Assembly (NCBI GenBank): GCA_963775625.1
Contig: CAVZJM010000010.1
Span: forward strand, 1-50,210
Source of the DNA: JAIBJN01 sp963775625
Lineage (GTDB): Bacteria; Actinomycetota; Thermoleophilia; Gaiellales; Gaiellaceae
DNA: 50,210 bases
Direction of reading: 5' to 3'
Part shown: positions 25,041 through 33,407 of the stretch, in pieces
Numbering within the stretch: the first letter of the stretch is position 1
How the letters are laid out: each line of letters begins with the position of its first letter
Translations under genes and position numbers: made by a program
The notes under the pieces: model-generated
What the model saw: the letters and a program-made list of their open reading frames with translations, nothing else
Database searches by the model: none
What the model was told of the DNA's origin: nothing

Positions 25041-25894
25041 CCGGCCATCCTCTCGGTGCCGAGCACGCGCGTGTACACGACGATCAGGACGAGGATGACG
25101 GCCATGAGGATCATCGAGAGCGCGGCCGCCTGTCCGTAGTCGGTGATCTCGAGGAACTTCGACTGGATGACGTTGCCGATCATCGCCTGGTTCGGCGTCC
25201 CGAGCAGCTCCGCGTTGATGAAGTCGCCGGCCGCGGGGATGAACGTGAGCAGCGTCCCGGCGATCACCCCGGGAGCGGAGAGCGGCAGCGTGACGCGCAG
25301 GAACGCCTTCGTGCTCGATGCGTAGAGGTCCTTCGCGGCCTCGATCAGGCTCTTGTCGATCTGCTCCAGGCTGACGTACAGGGGCAGAGCCATGAAGGGC
25401 AGGAAGTTGTAAGTGATGCCCGCGATGACGGCGGTGGAGGTGGCGAGAAGGCGGCCGTCGTCGGAGACGAGCCCCACGAACTGGAGCGCGTGTAGGACGA
25501 AGCCGTCGTCCGCGAGGATGTTCTGCCAGGCGAGCGTGCGGATCAGGTAGGTGACGAAGAACGGCGCGATGATGAAGAGCAGGAGCAGGTTCTTCCAGCG
25601 CCCGCCGCGGAACGCGATCCAGTACGTCAGCGGGTAGGAGATGAGCAGGGCGGCGATCGTCGCGATCCCGGCGTACAGGAGCGAGCGGACGAACTGCTCC
25701 TGGTAGGTGCTGAACGCGTTCGAGTAGTTGTCCCAGGCCCAGGTGAACGTGTACCCGACCTGGACCGTCCCCTCCTGCAGGGACGTGTAACTGAGGTAGT
25801 AGAGCGGGACGACGAAGAACAGGAACAGGAACGCCAGCCCCGGCGCCAGGAGCAGGTACGGGGTCAGCCAGGAGTGGCGGTGGAGGAAGCTCAT
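25037..25894 (-). CDS. potB: Spermidine/putrescine ABC transporter permease PotB
   Basis: 285 residues, about six helices. The first helix (WLTPYLLLAPGLAFLFLFFVVPL) and the EAA loop (IEAAKDLYASSTKAFLRVTLPLSAPGV) are typical of PotB. It starts six bases after the potD stop. It partners PotC and the ATPase PotA. Confidence 0.92.
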   Translation of the reverse strand: MSFLHRHSWLTPYLLLAPGLAFLFLFFVVPLYYLSYTSLQEGTVQVGYTFTWAWDNYSNAFSTYQEQFVRSLLYAGIATIAALLISYPLTYWIAFRGGRWKNLLLLFIIAPFFVTYLIRTLAWQNILADDGFVLHALQFVGLVSDDGRLLATSTAVIAGITYNFLPFMALPLYVSLEQIDKSLIEAAKDLYASSTKAFLRVTLPLSAPGVIAGTLLTFIPAAGDFINAELLGTPNQAMIGNVIQSKFLEITDYGQAAALSMILMAVILVLIVVYTRVLGTERMAG

Positions 25895-25900
25895 GCCGCG

Positions 25901-27094
25901 CTAGACGCCGATGACCGCCTGCCACTTCTCCTGGTAGTCGACGTTCTCGATCGCCTCCGGGTTGAACTCGTAGAGAGTCTCGAGCACCTCGGGGGTCGGG
26001 AAGATGAGCGGGTCCTCGGCAAACGCCGGGTCGATCTCCGTGATCGCCTCCTTCGTCCCAGCCACGGGGGTGATGTAGTTGACGTAGGCGGTCACCTGCG
26101 CCGCGATCTGCGGATCGTAGAAGAAGTTCATGAAGGTCGAGGCCGTAAAGACGTCGCCGCCCGTCGGGATCACCATCGTGTCAACGGAGGTCATCCCGCC
26201 GGCGTCCGGGACCGTGAACCGGAGGTTCGGGTTGTCGGGCTGGAGGATGATGATGTCTCCCGACCAGGCGATCGAGGCCCAGACGTCGCCCTTGGAGAGC
26301 GGGCCCGTGTAGTCGTTGCCCGTGAACTGGCGGATCTGCCCGTCGTCGACCGCCTTCTGGACCGTCGCAACGGCCTCGTCGTAGGCGGCGGGATCGATCG
26401 TGCCCGACGGATCGACGCCCATGTCGAGGAGGAAGAGGCCGACCGTGTCCTCCATCGAGTCCAGCATCGTGATCTTTCCCTTGAGCGCCGGGTCGAGCAG
26501 GTCCTGTACGGACGTCAGCTCGCCGCCGACCTTCTCCGGGTCGTAGCCGAGGCCGGTGATGTAGCTCTGCCAGGGCAGGCTGTACTCGCGGTTCGGGTCC
26601 CAGGCGGGGCTTGCGAGCGTGGCATCGAGGTTGGCGATGTTCGGGATGGCGCTCTTGTCGAGCTTCTGGAGGTAGCCGAGGCCCAGCAGCCGGGCACACA
26701 GCCACGCGGTGGGCACGATGATGTCCCTGTCGATCGACTGGCCGCGCGAGAGCGGCGCCTGGATCTCGCCGAAGAACTCCTCGTTCGAGTTGATGTCCTC
26801 GAGGTAGTTGACCTGGACCCCCGTCGCCTCGGTGAACAGGTCGAGCGTGGGGAACTCCGTCGCGTCGTCGTTCTGGTCGATGTAGTACGGCCAGTTCGAG
26901 ATGGTGATCTCGTCTCCGAGCACCTGCTCGACCGTGGTGGCGCCGGTCTCCACCTGCGCGCCCTCGATGCCCCCACCGCCGCCGCAGGCAGCAAGGAGGC
27001 CGGGCAGAGAGAGGGTGACTCCGCCCACGGCGGCTCGGCGCAGGAGCTGCTCGCGGGTGATCGGATCGTTCGTCCGCTCGAACGGATGCTTCAT
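25901..27094 (-). CDS. potD: Polyamine-binding lipoprotein PotD/PotF
   Basis: 397 residues, start overlapping the potA stop (TGATG). The N-terminus has a twin arginine and a lipobox (RRAAVGGVTLSLPGLLAACGG), so it is an exported lipoprotein with acylated Cys near residue 36. The binding-protein domain reads ITISNWPYYID, LFTEATGVQVNYLEDINSNEEFF, DIIVPTAWLCARLLGLGYLQKLD, PWQSYITGLGYDPEKVG and VWASIAWSGDIIILQ. Asp, Trp and Tyr side chains of this type clamp polyamine amino groups. Substrate is putrescine or spermidine by family. Confidence 0.9.
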   Translation of the reverse strand: MKHPFERTNDPITREQLLRRAAVGGVTLSLPGLLAACGGGGGIEGAQVETGATTVEQVLGDEITISNWPYYIDQNDDATEFPTLDLFTEATGVQVNYLEDINSNEEFFGEIQAPLSRGQSIDRDIIVPTAWLCARLLGLGYLQKLDKSAIPNIANLDATLASPAWDPNREYSLPWQSYITGLGYDPEKVGGELTSVQDLLDPALKGKITMLDSMEDTVGLFLLDMGVDPSGTIDPAAYDEAVATVQKAVDDGQIRQFTGNDYTGPLSKGDVWASIAWSGDIIILQPDNPNLRFTVPDAGGMTSVDTMVIPTGGDVFTASTFMNFFYDPQIAAQVTAYVNYITPVAGTKEAITEIDPAFAEDPLIFPTPEVLETLYEFNPEAIENVDYQEKWQAVIGV

Positions 27095-28203
27095 CAGTCC
27101 TTGTCCTCCTGTGATTCCACTACGAAGGTCGCGTCGGGGCTCCAGCTGAGCGTGACCTGGTCGCCAGGCTGCACCGAGGGCGCCCCTGCCTCGGCGTTTT
27201 GGACGTAGAGCGTGATCGGGCCGGCTCGGGTGTCGACGATGTACTGCGTCGAGACGCCGATGTAGGCGCTCTCCCGCACCTCGCCGGCAAGGTGGTTCTC
27301 CTCCTGCGTCCCGAGCCGCACCTTCTCCGGGCGGATGCCGATCGAGACCTCCCCGGTGCGCCCCGCGGCGACCGGGGCCCGCACGACTGTCCCCTCGGCG
27401 AGGCGGACGGCGTCGCCGCCCTCGACGGTGCCCTGGAGGAGGTTCGAGATCCCCAGGAAGCCGGCCACGAAGGCGGTGCGCGGGGTCTCGTACAGCTCGG
27501 TCGGCGCGCCGAGCTGCTCGATCTTGCCCGCGTTCATGACCGCGATCGTGTCGGCCATGGTCATGGCCTCTTCCTGGTCGTGGGTGACGTGGACGAAGGT
27601 GATCCCGACCTCGTGCTGGATGCGCTTGAGCTCGAGCTGCATCTGCTTGCGGAGCTTGAGGTCGAGCGCGCCCAGCGGCTCGTCGAGCAGGAGCACCCGC
27701 GGGCGGTTGACGAGCGCTCGCGCGAGCGCGACACGCTGCTGCTGTCCGCCCGAGAGCTGCCGCGGCTTCCGCCGCTCGAAGCCCTTGAGGGCGACGAGCT
27801 CGAGCGCCTCGGCGACCCTCGTCTCCAGCTCGGCGCCTTTGACGCCGCGCCGCTTGAGGCCGAAGGCGACGTTGTCGCGGATCGACAGGTGCGGGAAGAG
27901 CGCGTAGCTCTGGAAGACCGTGTTGACGTCGCGCTTGTACGGCGGGAGCCCGGTGACGTCGCGGTCGCCGAGGTAGATGACTCCCGCCGTCGGCTCCTCG
28001 AAGCCGCCGATCATGCGCAGGCTCGTCGTCTTGCCGCACCCCGACGGGCCGAGGAGCGCGAAAAAGCTCCCGTGGGGGATCTCGAGCGACACGTCGTCGA
28101 CCGCCGTGGCGTCGTCGAAGCGCTTCGTGATCCGCTCGAGCCGGACGTCGGCAGCGGGAGCCTCGGTCTGCGGTCCCATATCGACCTGTTCGTCAACGGC
28201 CAC
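27094..28203 (-). CDS. potA: Spermidine/putrescine ABC transporter ATP-binding protein PotA
   Basis: 369 residues. Walker A GPSGCGKTT, Q-loop FQSYALFPHLS, signature LSGGQQQRVALARAL, Walker B VLLLDEPLGALD, switch His in VHVTHDQEEAMTMAD. A C-terminal TOBE domain follows (VSIGIRPEKVRL...). The start overlaps the Usp stop by eleven bases and its stop overlaps potD. Standard length for the family. Confidence 0.95.
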   Translation of the reverse strand: MAVDEQVDMGPQTEAPAADVRLERITKRFDDATAVDDVSLEIPHGSFFALLGPSGCGKTTSLRMIGGFEEPTAGVIYLGDRDVTGLPPYKRDVNTVFQSYALFPHLSIRDNVAFGLKRRGVKGAELETRVAEALELVALKGFERRKPRQLSGGQQQRVALARALVNRPRVLLLDEPLGALDLKLRKQMQLELKRIQHEVGITFVHVTHDQEEAMTMADTIAVMNAGKIEQLGAPTELYETPRTAFVAGFLGISNLLQGTVEGGDAVRLAEGTVVRAPVAAGRTGEVSIGIRPEKVRLGTQEENHLAGEVRESAYIGVSTQYIVDTRAGPITLYVQNAEAGAPSVQPGDQVTLSWSPDATFVVESQEDKD

Positions 28204-28636
28204 GTCTCGCCTCCATGTCGATGGGCACGACCACGACCGGCCGGTCGGATACGTGCAGAAGCTTGTGCGGCACCGACCCGAGGATCGCGCCGCGAATCGG
28301 GCTCTCGCTGTGCGTCCCGATCACGATCATGTGGGCGTCGCGCTGCCTCGCGACGTCGAGGATGGCCGGCACCGGCCGCTCCGCCACGAGCTCGATCTCG
28401 GTCTCGACGCCCGCAGCCTGGGCCCGCTCGAGCGCGGACCCCGCGACCCCTCGGCCGACCTCTTCGAGGGCCTTCTCGTACTCGCGGAACTCCTCGCCGA
28501 CGCTCCGGACCGGCGGCTCGACTGCGAAGACGACCACGAGCCCGTCACCGTAGTGGCGGGCGAGGTCGATGGCGGTGTCCAGCGCGGAGCCCGAGCACTC
28601 GGAGCCGTCGAAGCCGAGGACGATGGTTCCCGCCAT
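28193..28636 (-). CDS. Universal stress protein with an intact nucleotide-binding motif
   Basis: 147 residues from the ATG at 28636, preceded by AAGGAGGTCTGAG and placed two bases after the permease stop. Strand 1 reads IVLGFDGSECSGSALDTAIDLA. The ATP-binding motif G-2x-G-9x-G-S is intact in its variant form (GTHSESPIRGAILGSVPHKLL) and the end is DRPVVVVP. Unlike the Usp at 6088 it probably binds ATP. Its location between permease and PotA inside a polyamine operon is notable, and suggests nucleotide-linked control of uptake. Confidence 0.88.
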   Translation of the reverse strand: MAGTIVLGFDGSECSGSALDTAIDLARHYGDGLVVVFAVEPPVRSVGEEFREYEKALEEVGRGVAGSALERAQAAGVETEIELVAERPVPAILDVARQRDAHMIVIGTHSESPIRGAILGSVPHKLLHVSDRPVVVVPIDMEARRGR

Positions 28637-28637
28637 C

Positions 28638-30191
28638 TCAGACCTCCTTGTCCTTCTCATCGAGGCCGGCCGTCTCCGCGACGGCGACGCGCCCGGCCGC
28701 GACCTCCGGGTCGACGGCCTCGAGCGCCCTGCGGCCAAAGAACCGCTGGTGGCCGCTGAGGCGCCAGATGATCATGAAGACAGCGCCGAGGAGCAGGAAC
28801 CCGAACCCGATCACGAGGGGTACGCCGACGCCGAGGATCGACTGCCCGGTGTAGGACGCGCCTGGATCCGAGAAGTCCTTCGCCGCCTGGAAGAAGAGGA
28901 AGGCGAGCAGCGCCGCCCCGATCAGCGGAGCGACGCCGATGAAGAGGAAGTTCGAGACCGACTTCATGAGCTCGCGCCGGTAGTAGACGACGCACGCGAG
29001 GCCGCTGAGGGAGTAGTAGAAGGCAATCATCAGCGCGAGCGCGGAGACGGTGTCGTAGAGGAAGTTCTCGGAGATGAAGTTCGCCGGCACGTACCAGGCG
29101 ACGGCGAGCGCCGCAACGACGAACGTGGAGATGTGGGGCGTCTGGAAGCGCGGGTGGATCCGGGCGAGACCCCGGGGGAGCGCGTCCGAGCGGGCCATCG
29201 AGAACGACGTGCGCGATGCGGGGATGATGGTCGTCTGGGTGGACGCAACCGCCGAAGTAACGATGGCGAGGATGACGAGCTTGTCCCACGGCGATCCGAG
29301 CACTCCATCGGCGATCGTCCCGAGGAGCGCGTCGTCGTCGTCGAACTCCTCGAGGAGCGCCACGCCCGCGAAGGCCACGACCGCCGTGGCAACCGCCACA
29401 TAGGTGACGACCAGGATGAGCGTGCTCACCACGCCCGCCAGCCCGGAGGTCGTGCGCGAGTCCTTGGTCTCCTCGGCCAGGTTGACGGCGCTCTCCCAGC
29501 CCCAGTAGATGAACACACCGAGGAGGAGGGCGGAGACGAGCACCTCGCGGCTCTCGATGTCAAACGGGTTGAACCAGGAGAGCGAGGGCTCGATCGACTC
29601 CGAGGTCGCGTCGCCCGCGTAGACCTTGGCGAGCGCGACGCCTGCAAGCAGGAGCAGAGCCCCGACCTGCGCGAGGATCATCACGTTCTGCAACCGCGCA
29701 GAGAGCTCCGTGCCGATGATGCAGACGCCGGTGAGGACGATGATGTACGCGACGGCGAGCGCCGTGATCGCAGGCTTCGAAGCCGCCGCCGAGTCCCAGC
29801 CGAACAAGAGGTACGTGTAGCGCGCACCGACGTCGGCAAGCGAGCCGACGACGAGGATCCCCGTCGTGCAGACGGCCCAGCCGCCGATCCAGCCGGGGTA
29901 CGGCCCGAGTGCGCGCGTCACCCAGGAGAACGTCGTGCCCGCATCCGGGTCGGCGCGGTTCATGTAGTAGAAGGCCGCGGCGATGAAGAACATCGGCACG
30001 AACGACGCCAGCAATGCGGCAGGCGCCTGCACGCCCACGATGACAACGAGCGAGCCCAGGATGGCGGCGAGCGAATACGCAGGAGCGGTCGAGGCGAGCC
30101 CGATGACGAGGGCATCGACGAACCCGATCGCATTCGCCTTCAGCCCGGCCTGCTCGCCCTCCGCCTGAGGGCGTTCCGCAACGACAGCCAA
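28638..30191 (-). CDS. APC-superfamily amino acid/polyamine permease
   Basis: 517 residues with about twelve helices. The start is a TTG at 30191, the best available in frame, 15 bases after the aldehyde dehydrogenase stop. Helix 1 has GFVDALVIGLASTAPAYSLA, with the unwound glycine stretch of APC carriers, and the loop AGTTFSWVTRALGPYPGWIGGW is conserved in the amino acid-polyamine group. A cytoplasmic tail of about 40 residues ends the protein. It gives this operon a second, secondary-type uptake route beside PotABCD. Confidence 0.88.
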   Translation of the reverse strand: MAVVAERPQAEGEQAGLKANAIGFVDALVIGLASTAPAYSLAAILGSLVVIVGVQAPAALLASFVPMFFIAAAFYYMNRADPDAGTTFSWVTRALGPYPGWIGGWAVCTTGILVVGSLADVGARYTYLLFGWDSAAASKPAITALAVAYIIVLTGVCIIGTELSARLQNVMILAQVGALLLLAGVALAKVYAGDATSESIEPSLSWFNPFDIESREVLVSALLLGVFIYWGWESAVNLAEETKDSRTTSGLAGVVSTLILVVTYVAVATAVVAFAGVALLEEFDDDDALLGTIADGVLGSPWDKLVILAIVTSAVASTQTTIIPASRTSFSMARSDALPRGLARIHPRFQTPHISTFVVAALAVAWYVPANFISENFLYDTVSALALMIAFYYSLSGLACVVYYRRELMKSVSNFLFIGVAPLIGAALLAFLFFQAAKDFSDPGASYTGQSILGVGVPLVIGFGFLLLGAVFMIIWRLSGHQRFFGRRALEAVDPEVAAGRVAVAETAGLDEKDKEV

Positions 30192-30206
30192 GTCCGAGGC
30201 CGCCGG

Positions 30207-31649
30207 CTAGTCGATCTTCGCCATCACGTGCTTGACCTGCGTGTATTCCTCGACCGAGTACATCGAGAGGTCCTTGCCGTAGCCGGACTGCTTGTAGCCG
30301 CCGTGCGGCATCTCGGAGACGAGCGGGATGTGATCGTTGATCCAGACGGTCCCGTACTGGAGCTTCCGCGCCGCGTTCAGGGCCCGGCCGACGTCTCGCG
30401 TCCAGACGGAGGACGCAAGCCCGTAGTTGACGTCGTTCGCCCAGGCGATCGCCTGGTCGTCGTCGGCGAAGCGCTGAACCGTCACCACCGGGCCGAACAC
30501 CTCGCGCTGGACGATCTCGTCGCCCTGGTCGACGTCCACGACCACGGTCGGCTGCACGAAGAAGCCGCGGTCGCCGTTCGTGTCGCCGCCGACGAGGACC
30601 TTGGCCTTGCCGCTCGAGGCGCGCTCGAGGAAGCCGAGCACCCGCTCCTGCTGCGACTTGGAGATCACCGGGCCCATCTCGATGTCCTCGCCCTCGGCCG
30701 GGTCGCCGACCTTGAGCGACTCGATCCGTGGAACGAGCTCGTCGAGGAGCTTGTCGTAGACCTTCGGGCCGGCGACGACGCGCGAGGCCGCGGTGCAGTC
30801 CTGACCGGAGTTCCAGTAGCCGGCGATTCGGATCCCGTCGGCGACGGCCGCGGGGTCGGCGTCGTCGAAGACGATGACCGGTGCCTTGCCGCCGAGCTCG
30901 AGGTGGACGCGCTTCAGGGTCTCGGACGCGGTCTTGGCGATCTCCTTGCCGGTGGCGACGTCGCCCGTGAGCGAGACCATGCGCACGTCCGGATGGCGGA
31001 CGATGCCCGCTCCGACCGGCTCGCCGTCGCCCGTGATCACGTTGAGGACTCCGGGCGGGAAGATCTCGGAGATGTACTCGGCCAGCATGAGGGTCGAGAG
31101 CGGCGTCTGCTCGGACGGCTTGAGGACGATCACGTTGCCGGCGGCGAGCGCGGGACCGATCTTCCAGACGCCCATCATCAGCGGGTAGTTCCAGGGCGCG
31201 ATCTGGCCGACGACCCCGACGGGCTCGCGGCGGATCATCGACGTGTAGCCGCGCATGTACTCACCCGTGGCCTTGCCCTCGAGATTGCGGGCTGCGCCCG
31301 CGAAGTAGCGCAGGTTGTCCGCCGCAACGGGAACCTCGTCCACCACGATTCCCATCGGCTTGCCGACGTTCGCCGACTCCACCCGGCAGAGCTCGTCGGC
31401 GTGCGCCTCGAGCGCGTCCGCGAGCTGCAGGAGCATGCCGGAGCGCTCGCCGGGGGTCGTCTCGAGCCATTCTGGGAGGGCGTTCTTCGCCGCTTCCACG
31501 GCGCGGTCGACGTCGGCCTGGGTCCCGTTCGGGACCTCGGCGATCGTCTCGCCGGTGGCGGGGTTCAGGATCTCCGCCGTCCCGCCTTCGACGGCGTCGA
31601 CCCACTCACCGCCCACAAAGTTCTTCTGTTGGGACACGGCAACGCTCAT
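30207..31649 (-). CDS. Gamma-aminobutyraldehyde-type aldehyde dehydrogenase
   Basis: 480 residues, ATG with GGAGGTCGGATCC upstream. Active-site segments: IAPWNYPLMMGVWKIGPALAAGN, HLELGGKAPVIVFDDAD (general-base Glu), GQDCTAASRVV (catalytic Cys). The C-terminus HIPLVSEMPHGGYKQSGYGKD followed by MYSVEEYTQVKHVM is characteristic of the PatD/YdcW and betaine-aldehyde group. In an operon with polyamine uptake and an omega-aminotransferase, it should oxidise 4-aminobutanal to GABA with NAD+. First gene of the operon. Confidence 0.88.
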   Translation of the reverse strand: MSVAVSQQKNFVGGEWVDAVEGGTAEILNPATGETIAEVPNGTQADVDRAVEAAKNALPEWLETTPGERSGMLLQLADALEAHADELCRVESANVGKPMGIVVDEVPVAADNLRYFAGAARNLEGKATGEYMRGYTSMIRREPVGVVGQIAPWNYPLMMGVWKIGPALAAGNVIVLKPSEQTPLSTLMLAEYISEIFPPGVLNVITGDGEPVGAGIVRHPDVRMVSLTGDVATGKEIAKTASETLKRVHLELGGKAPVIVFDDADPAAVADGIRIAGYWNSGQDCTAASRVVAGPKVYDKLLDELVPRIESLKVGDPAEGEDIEMGPVISKSQQERVLGFLERASSGKAKVLVGGDTNGDRGFFVQPTVVVDVDQGDEIVQREVFGPVVTVQRFADDDQAIAWANDVNYGLASSVWTRDVGRALNAARKLQYGTVWINDHIPLVSEMPHGGYKQSGYGKDLSMYSVEEYTQVKHVMAKID

Positions 31650-31683
31650 CTGGATCCGACCTCCGTTTTTCGACGCTTGGGCC

Positions 31684-31712
31684 AGCGTAGCCCGCTGTCG
31701 GTTCCGCAACAA
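31684..31712 (-). promoter_or_regulatory. Candidate promoter of the polyamine operon
   Basis: On the minus strand TTGTTG (31707-31712) and TACGCT (31684-31689) are separated by 17 bases, about 35 bases before the ATG at 31649. Confidence 0.45.
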
Positions 31713-31765
31713 GCCCGTACCGCAGGCCTCACCACTCGGACGCGATTGGACAGGCTGTCGAAAAC

Positions 31766-32863
31766 TCAGTCCGGGAGAGCACCGCGGCGGGTCATCGCAT
31801 CCACCATGAGGTCGGTCGGGAGCTCGTGGACGACCGTCCCGTTGTGGCCCGTCATCGTCTCGGCGGCGCAGAGGGCGTTCAGAATCGCCTCCTCGGTGGC
31901 CTCGACCACGGCGTCGAAGAGCGGCGTGACGTGCGCCGACGAAACCATCTGGAGCGGCATGGTCAGGGGGCCCTCGGCCGCGAAGTCGCCGGCGGGGAGG
32001 CCGCGGTTGCCGGTGGCGAAGCAGAGGAAGAGGTCGCCGCTCGAGTTCTCCCCGACGCCGCCCGCACGGGCGATTCCGAGCCCGGCGCGCTGAGCGAGCC
32101 GCTCGCACTGACCTGGAAGGAGGGGCGCGTTCGTGGCGACGAGGACGATTATCGACCCGCCCGGCTGCGCGCCCGGGACGCCGGGGAGAGGAACGACGTC
32201 CGCAGGGATGTCGAGGCCGACCGGCACGCCGTCGACGCGGAGGCGCTCCCGCCTGCCGTAGTTCGCCTGCACGAGCACGCCGACGACGTAGCCCCCGACG
32301 GCTTCCACGACCCGCGACGAGGTCCCGATCCCGCCCTTGAACTCATGGCAGATCATCCCGGTGCCGCCTCCGACATTCCCCTCGGCAACCGGCCCGGGCG
32401 CCGCGCTCTCGAGCGCCGCGCGCGCGTGCTCCGGCTGGACATGCATGCCGTTGATGTCGTTGAGCGGGCCGTCCCAGGTCTCGCCGACGACGGGGAGGCT
32501 CCAGAAGTCCCCGCCGTCGCCGCGCCGTTCGACCTCGGCGGCGATGAGCGCGTCGTGGACGACGCCGACCGAGTGCGTGTTCGTGATCCCGATCGGCGAG
32601 GTGAGCATGCCCGACTCGCGGATCCATTCCAACCCGGTGAGCTCGCCGTTCCCGTTCAGCCGGTGCGGCCCCGCGAAGACCGGCTCTTCCCACGGGTTGC
32701 CCTCGTGCGGGAAGACGGCCGTGACGCCAGTGCGAACCGAGTCGCCCTCGACGATCGTGGTGTGGCCGACCCTGACGCCGGGAACGTCCGTGATGGCATT
32801 CTGCTCGCCCGTCGGCAGCGTCCCGATCCGGATCCCGAGCTCTCGTGCGCGCTTCCGGGCCAC
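31766..32863 (-). CDS. P1 family peptidase (DmpA/L-aminopeptidase D-esterase type)
   Basis: 365 residues, GTG start. Family segments: NAITDVPGVRVGHTTIVEGD, GIGITNTHSVG-type loop (SPIGITNTHSVGVVHDALI), GNVGGGTGMICHEFKGGIGTSSR, and GGSIIVLVATNAPLLPGQ. In DmpA the chain cuts itself between Gly and Ser to expose an N-terminal Ser nucleophile; the Gly-Gly-Ser here at about residue 240 is at the right place. It would cleave N-terminal residues or small amino amides. It is upstream of the polyamine operon on the same strand but separated by 116 bases and a promoter. Confidence 0.88.
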   Translation of the reverse strand: MARKRARELGIRIGTLPTGEQNAITDVPGVRVGHTTIVEGDSVRTGVTAVFPHEGNPWEEPVFAGPHRLNGNGELTGLEWIRESGMLTSPIGITNTHSVGVVHDALIAAEVERRGDGGDFWSLPVVGETWDGPLNDINGMHVQPEHARAALESAAPGPVAEGNVGGGTGMICHEFKGGIGTSSRVVEAVGGYVVGVLVQANYGRRERLRVDGVPVGLDIPADVVPLPGVPGAQPGGSIIVLVATNAPLLPGQCERLAQRAGLGIARAGGVGENSSGDLFLCFATGNRGLPAGDFAAEGPLTMPLQMVSSAHVTPLFDAVVEATEEAILNALCAAETMTGHNGTVVHELPTDLMVDAMTRRGALPD

Positions 32864-32869
32864 GGCAGC

Positions 32870-32875
32870 AGCTTA
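32870..32875 (-). promoter_or_regulatory. Leaderless-type -10 for the P1 peptidase
   Basis: TAAGCT on the minus strand, 6 bases before the GTG start. Confidence 0.45.
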
Positions 32876-32929
32876 GAGTGCCTAACAGGATGATGGCCCG
32901 GCATGGCTGCTCATTGTGTTGGGCGCTCC

Positions 32930-32935
32930 TAAACT
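32930..32935 (+). promoter_or_regulatory. Leaderless-type -10 for the NUDIX gene
   Basis: TAAACT, 7 bases before the GTG at 32943; this decides the start over an upstream in-frame start at 32916. Confidence 0.5.
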
Positions 32936-32942
32936 CCTCGGC

Positions 32943-33350
32943 GTGGAGGTGCTGAGAGCCCCGGATTCGGTCTCCATCGTCGCCCTGGACGGCGGCCTGC
33001 TCGTGGTCGTGCGGCAGACGCGGGCCGGCCCCGGAGAGCGCACGCTCGAGCTTCCGGCCGGGTCGATCGAGGAGGGAGAGTCTCCGGAGGACTGCGCCGC
33101 GCGCGAGCTCGTCGAGGAATGCGGCCTCACGGCCGGTTCCTGGCGGAAGCTCGGCTCGTTCTGGGCGGCGCCCGACTACTCGACGGAGTACGTGCACGCC
33201 TTCGAGGCGACCGAGCTCGCCGACGTCGGCATCGGCGAGCGCGAGGAGGGCGACGACCTCGTCATGGAGCGGCTGTCCCTCAGGGGCGTGATCGGGGAGC
33301 TGTCGGACGCGAACTCCCTGGCCACGCTCGCCCTCTGGCTGCAGGGCTGA
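32943..33350 (+). CDS. NUDIX hydrolase, ADP-ribose pyrophosphatase type
   Basis: 135 residues from the GTG at 32943. The NUDIX box is complete (GSIEEGESPEDCAARELVEECGL: G, 5 residues, E, 7 residues, REL-V-EECG-L). Sixteen residues after the box's last glycine is a proline (SFWAAPDYSTEY), the position that marks ADP-ribose pyrophosphatases. The strand before the box (LELPAG) and the acidic loop after it also match. It would split ADP-ribose to AMP and ribose 5-phosphate. It is followed 57 bases later on the same strand by a TIR-domain protein, whose relatives make ADP-ribose from NAD+. Confidence 0.88.
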   Translation: MEVLRAPDSVSIVALDGGLLVVVRQTRAGPGERTLELPAGSIEEGESPEDCAARELVEECGLTAGSWRKLGSFWAAPDYSTEYVHAFEATELADVGIGEREEGDDLVMERLSLRGVIGELSDANSLATLALWLQG

Positions 33351-33407
33351 GCGGCTTCCCCGCCGCCGGCGCGCGCGTTACGATCCGCGCCAGCTGAAGC
33401 AGGGAGC

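Noticed and set aside
28569..32093. Plus-strand frame of over 1100 codons
   Set aside because: It is antisense to the permease and aldehyde dehydrogenase, with low-complexity Arg/Asp/Val content and no motif.
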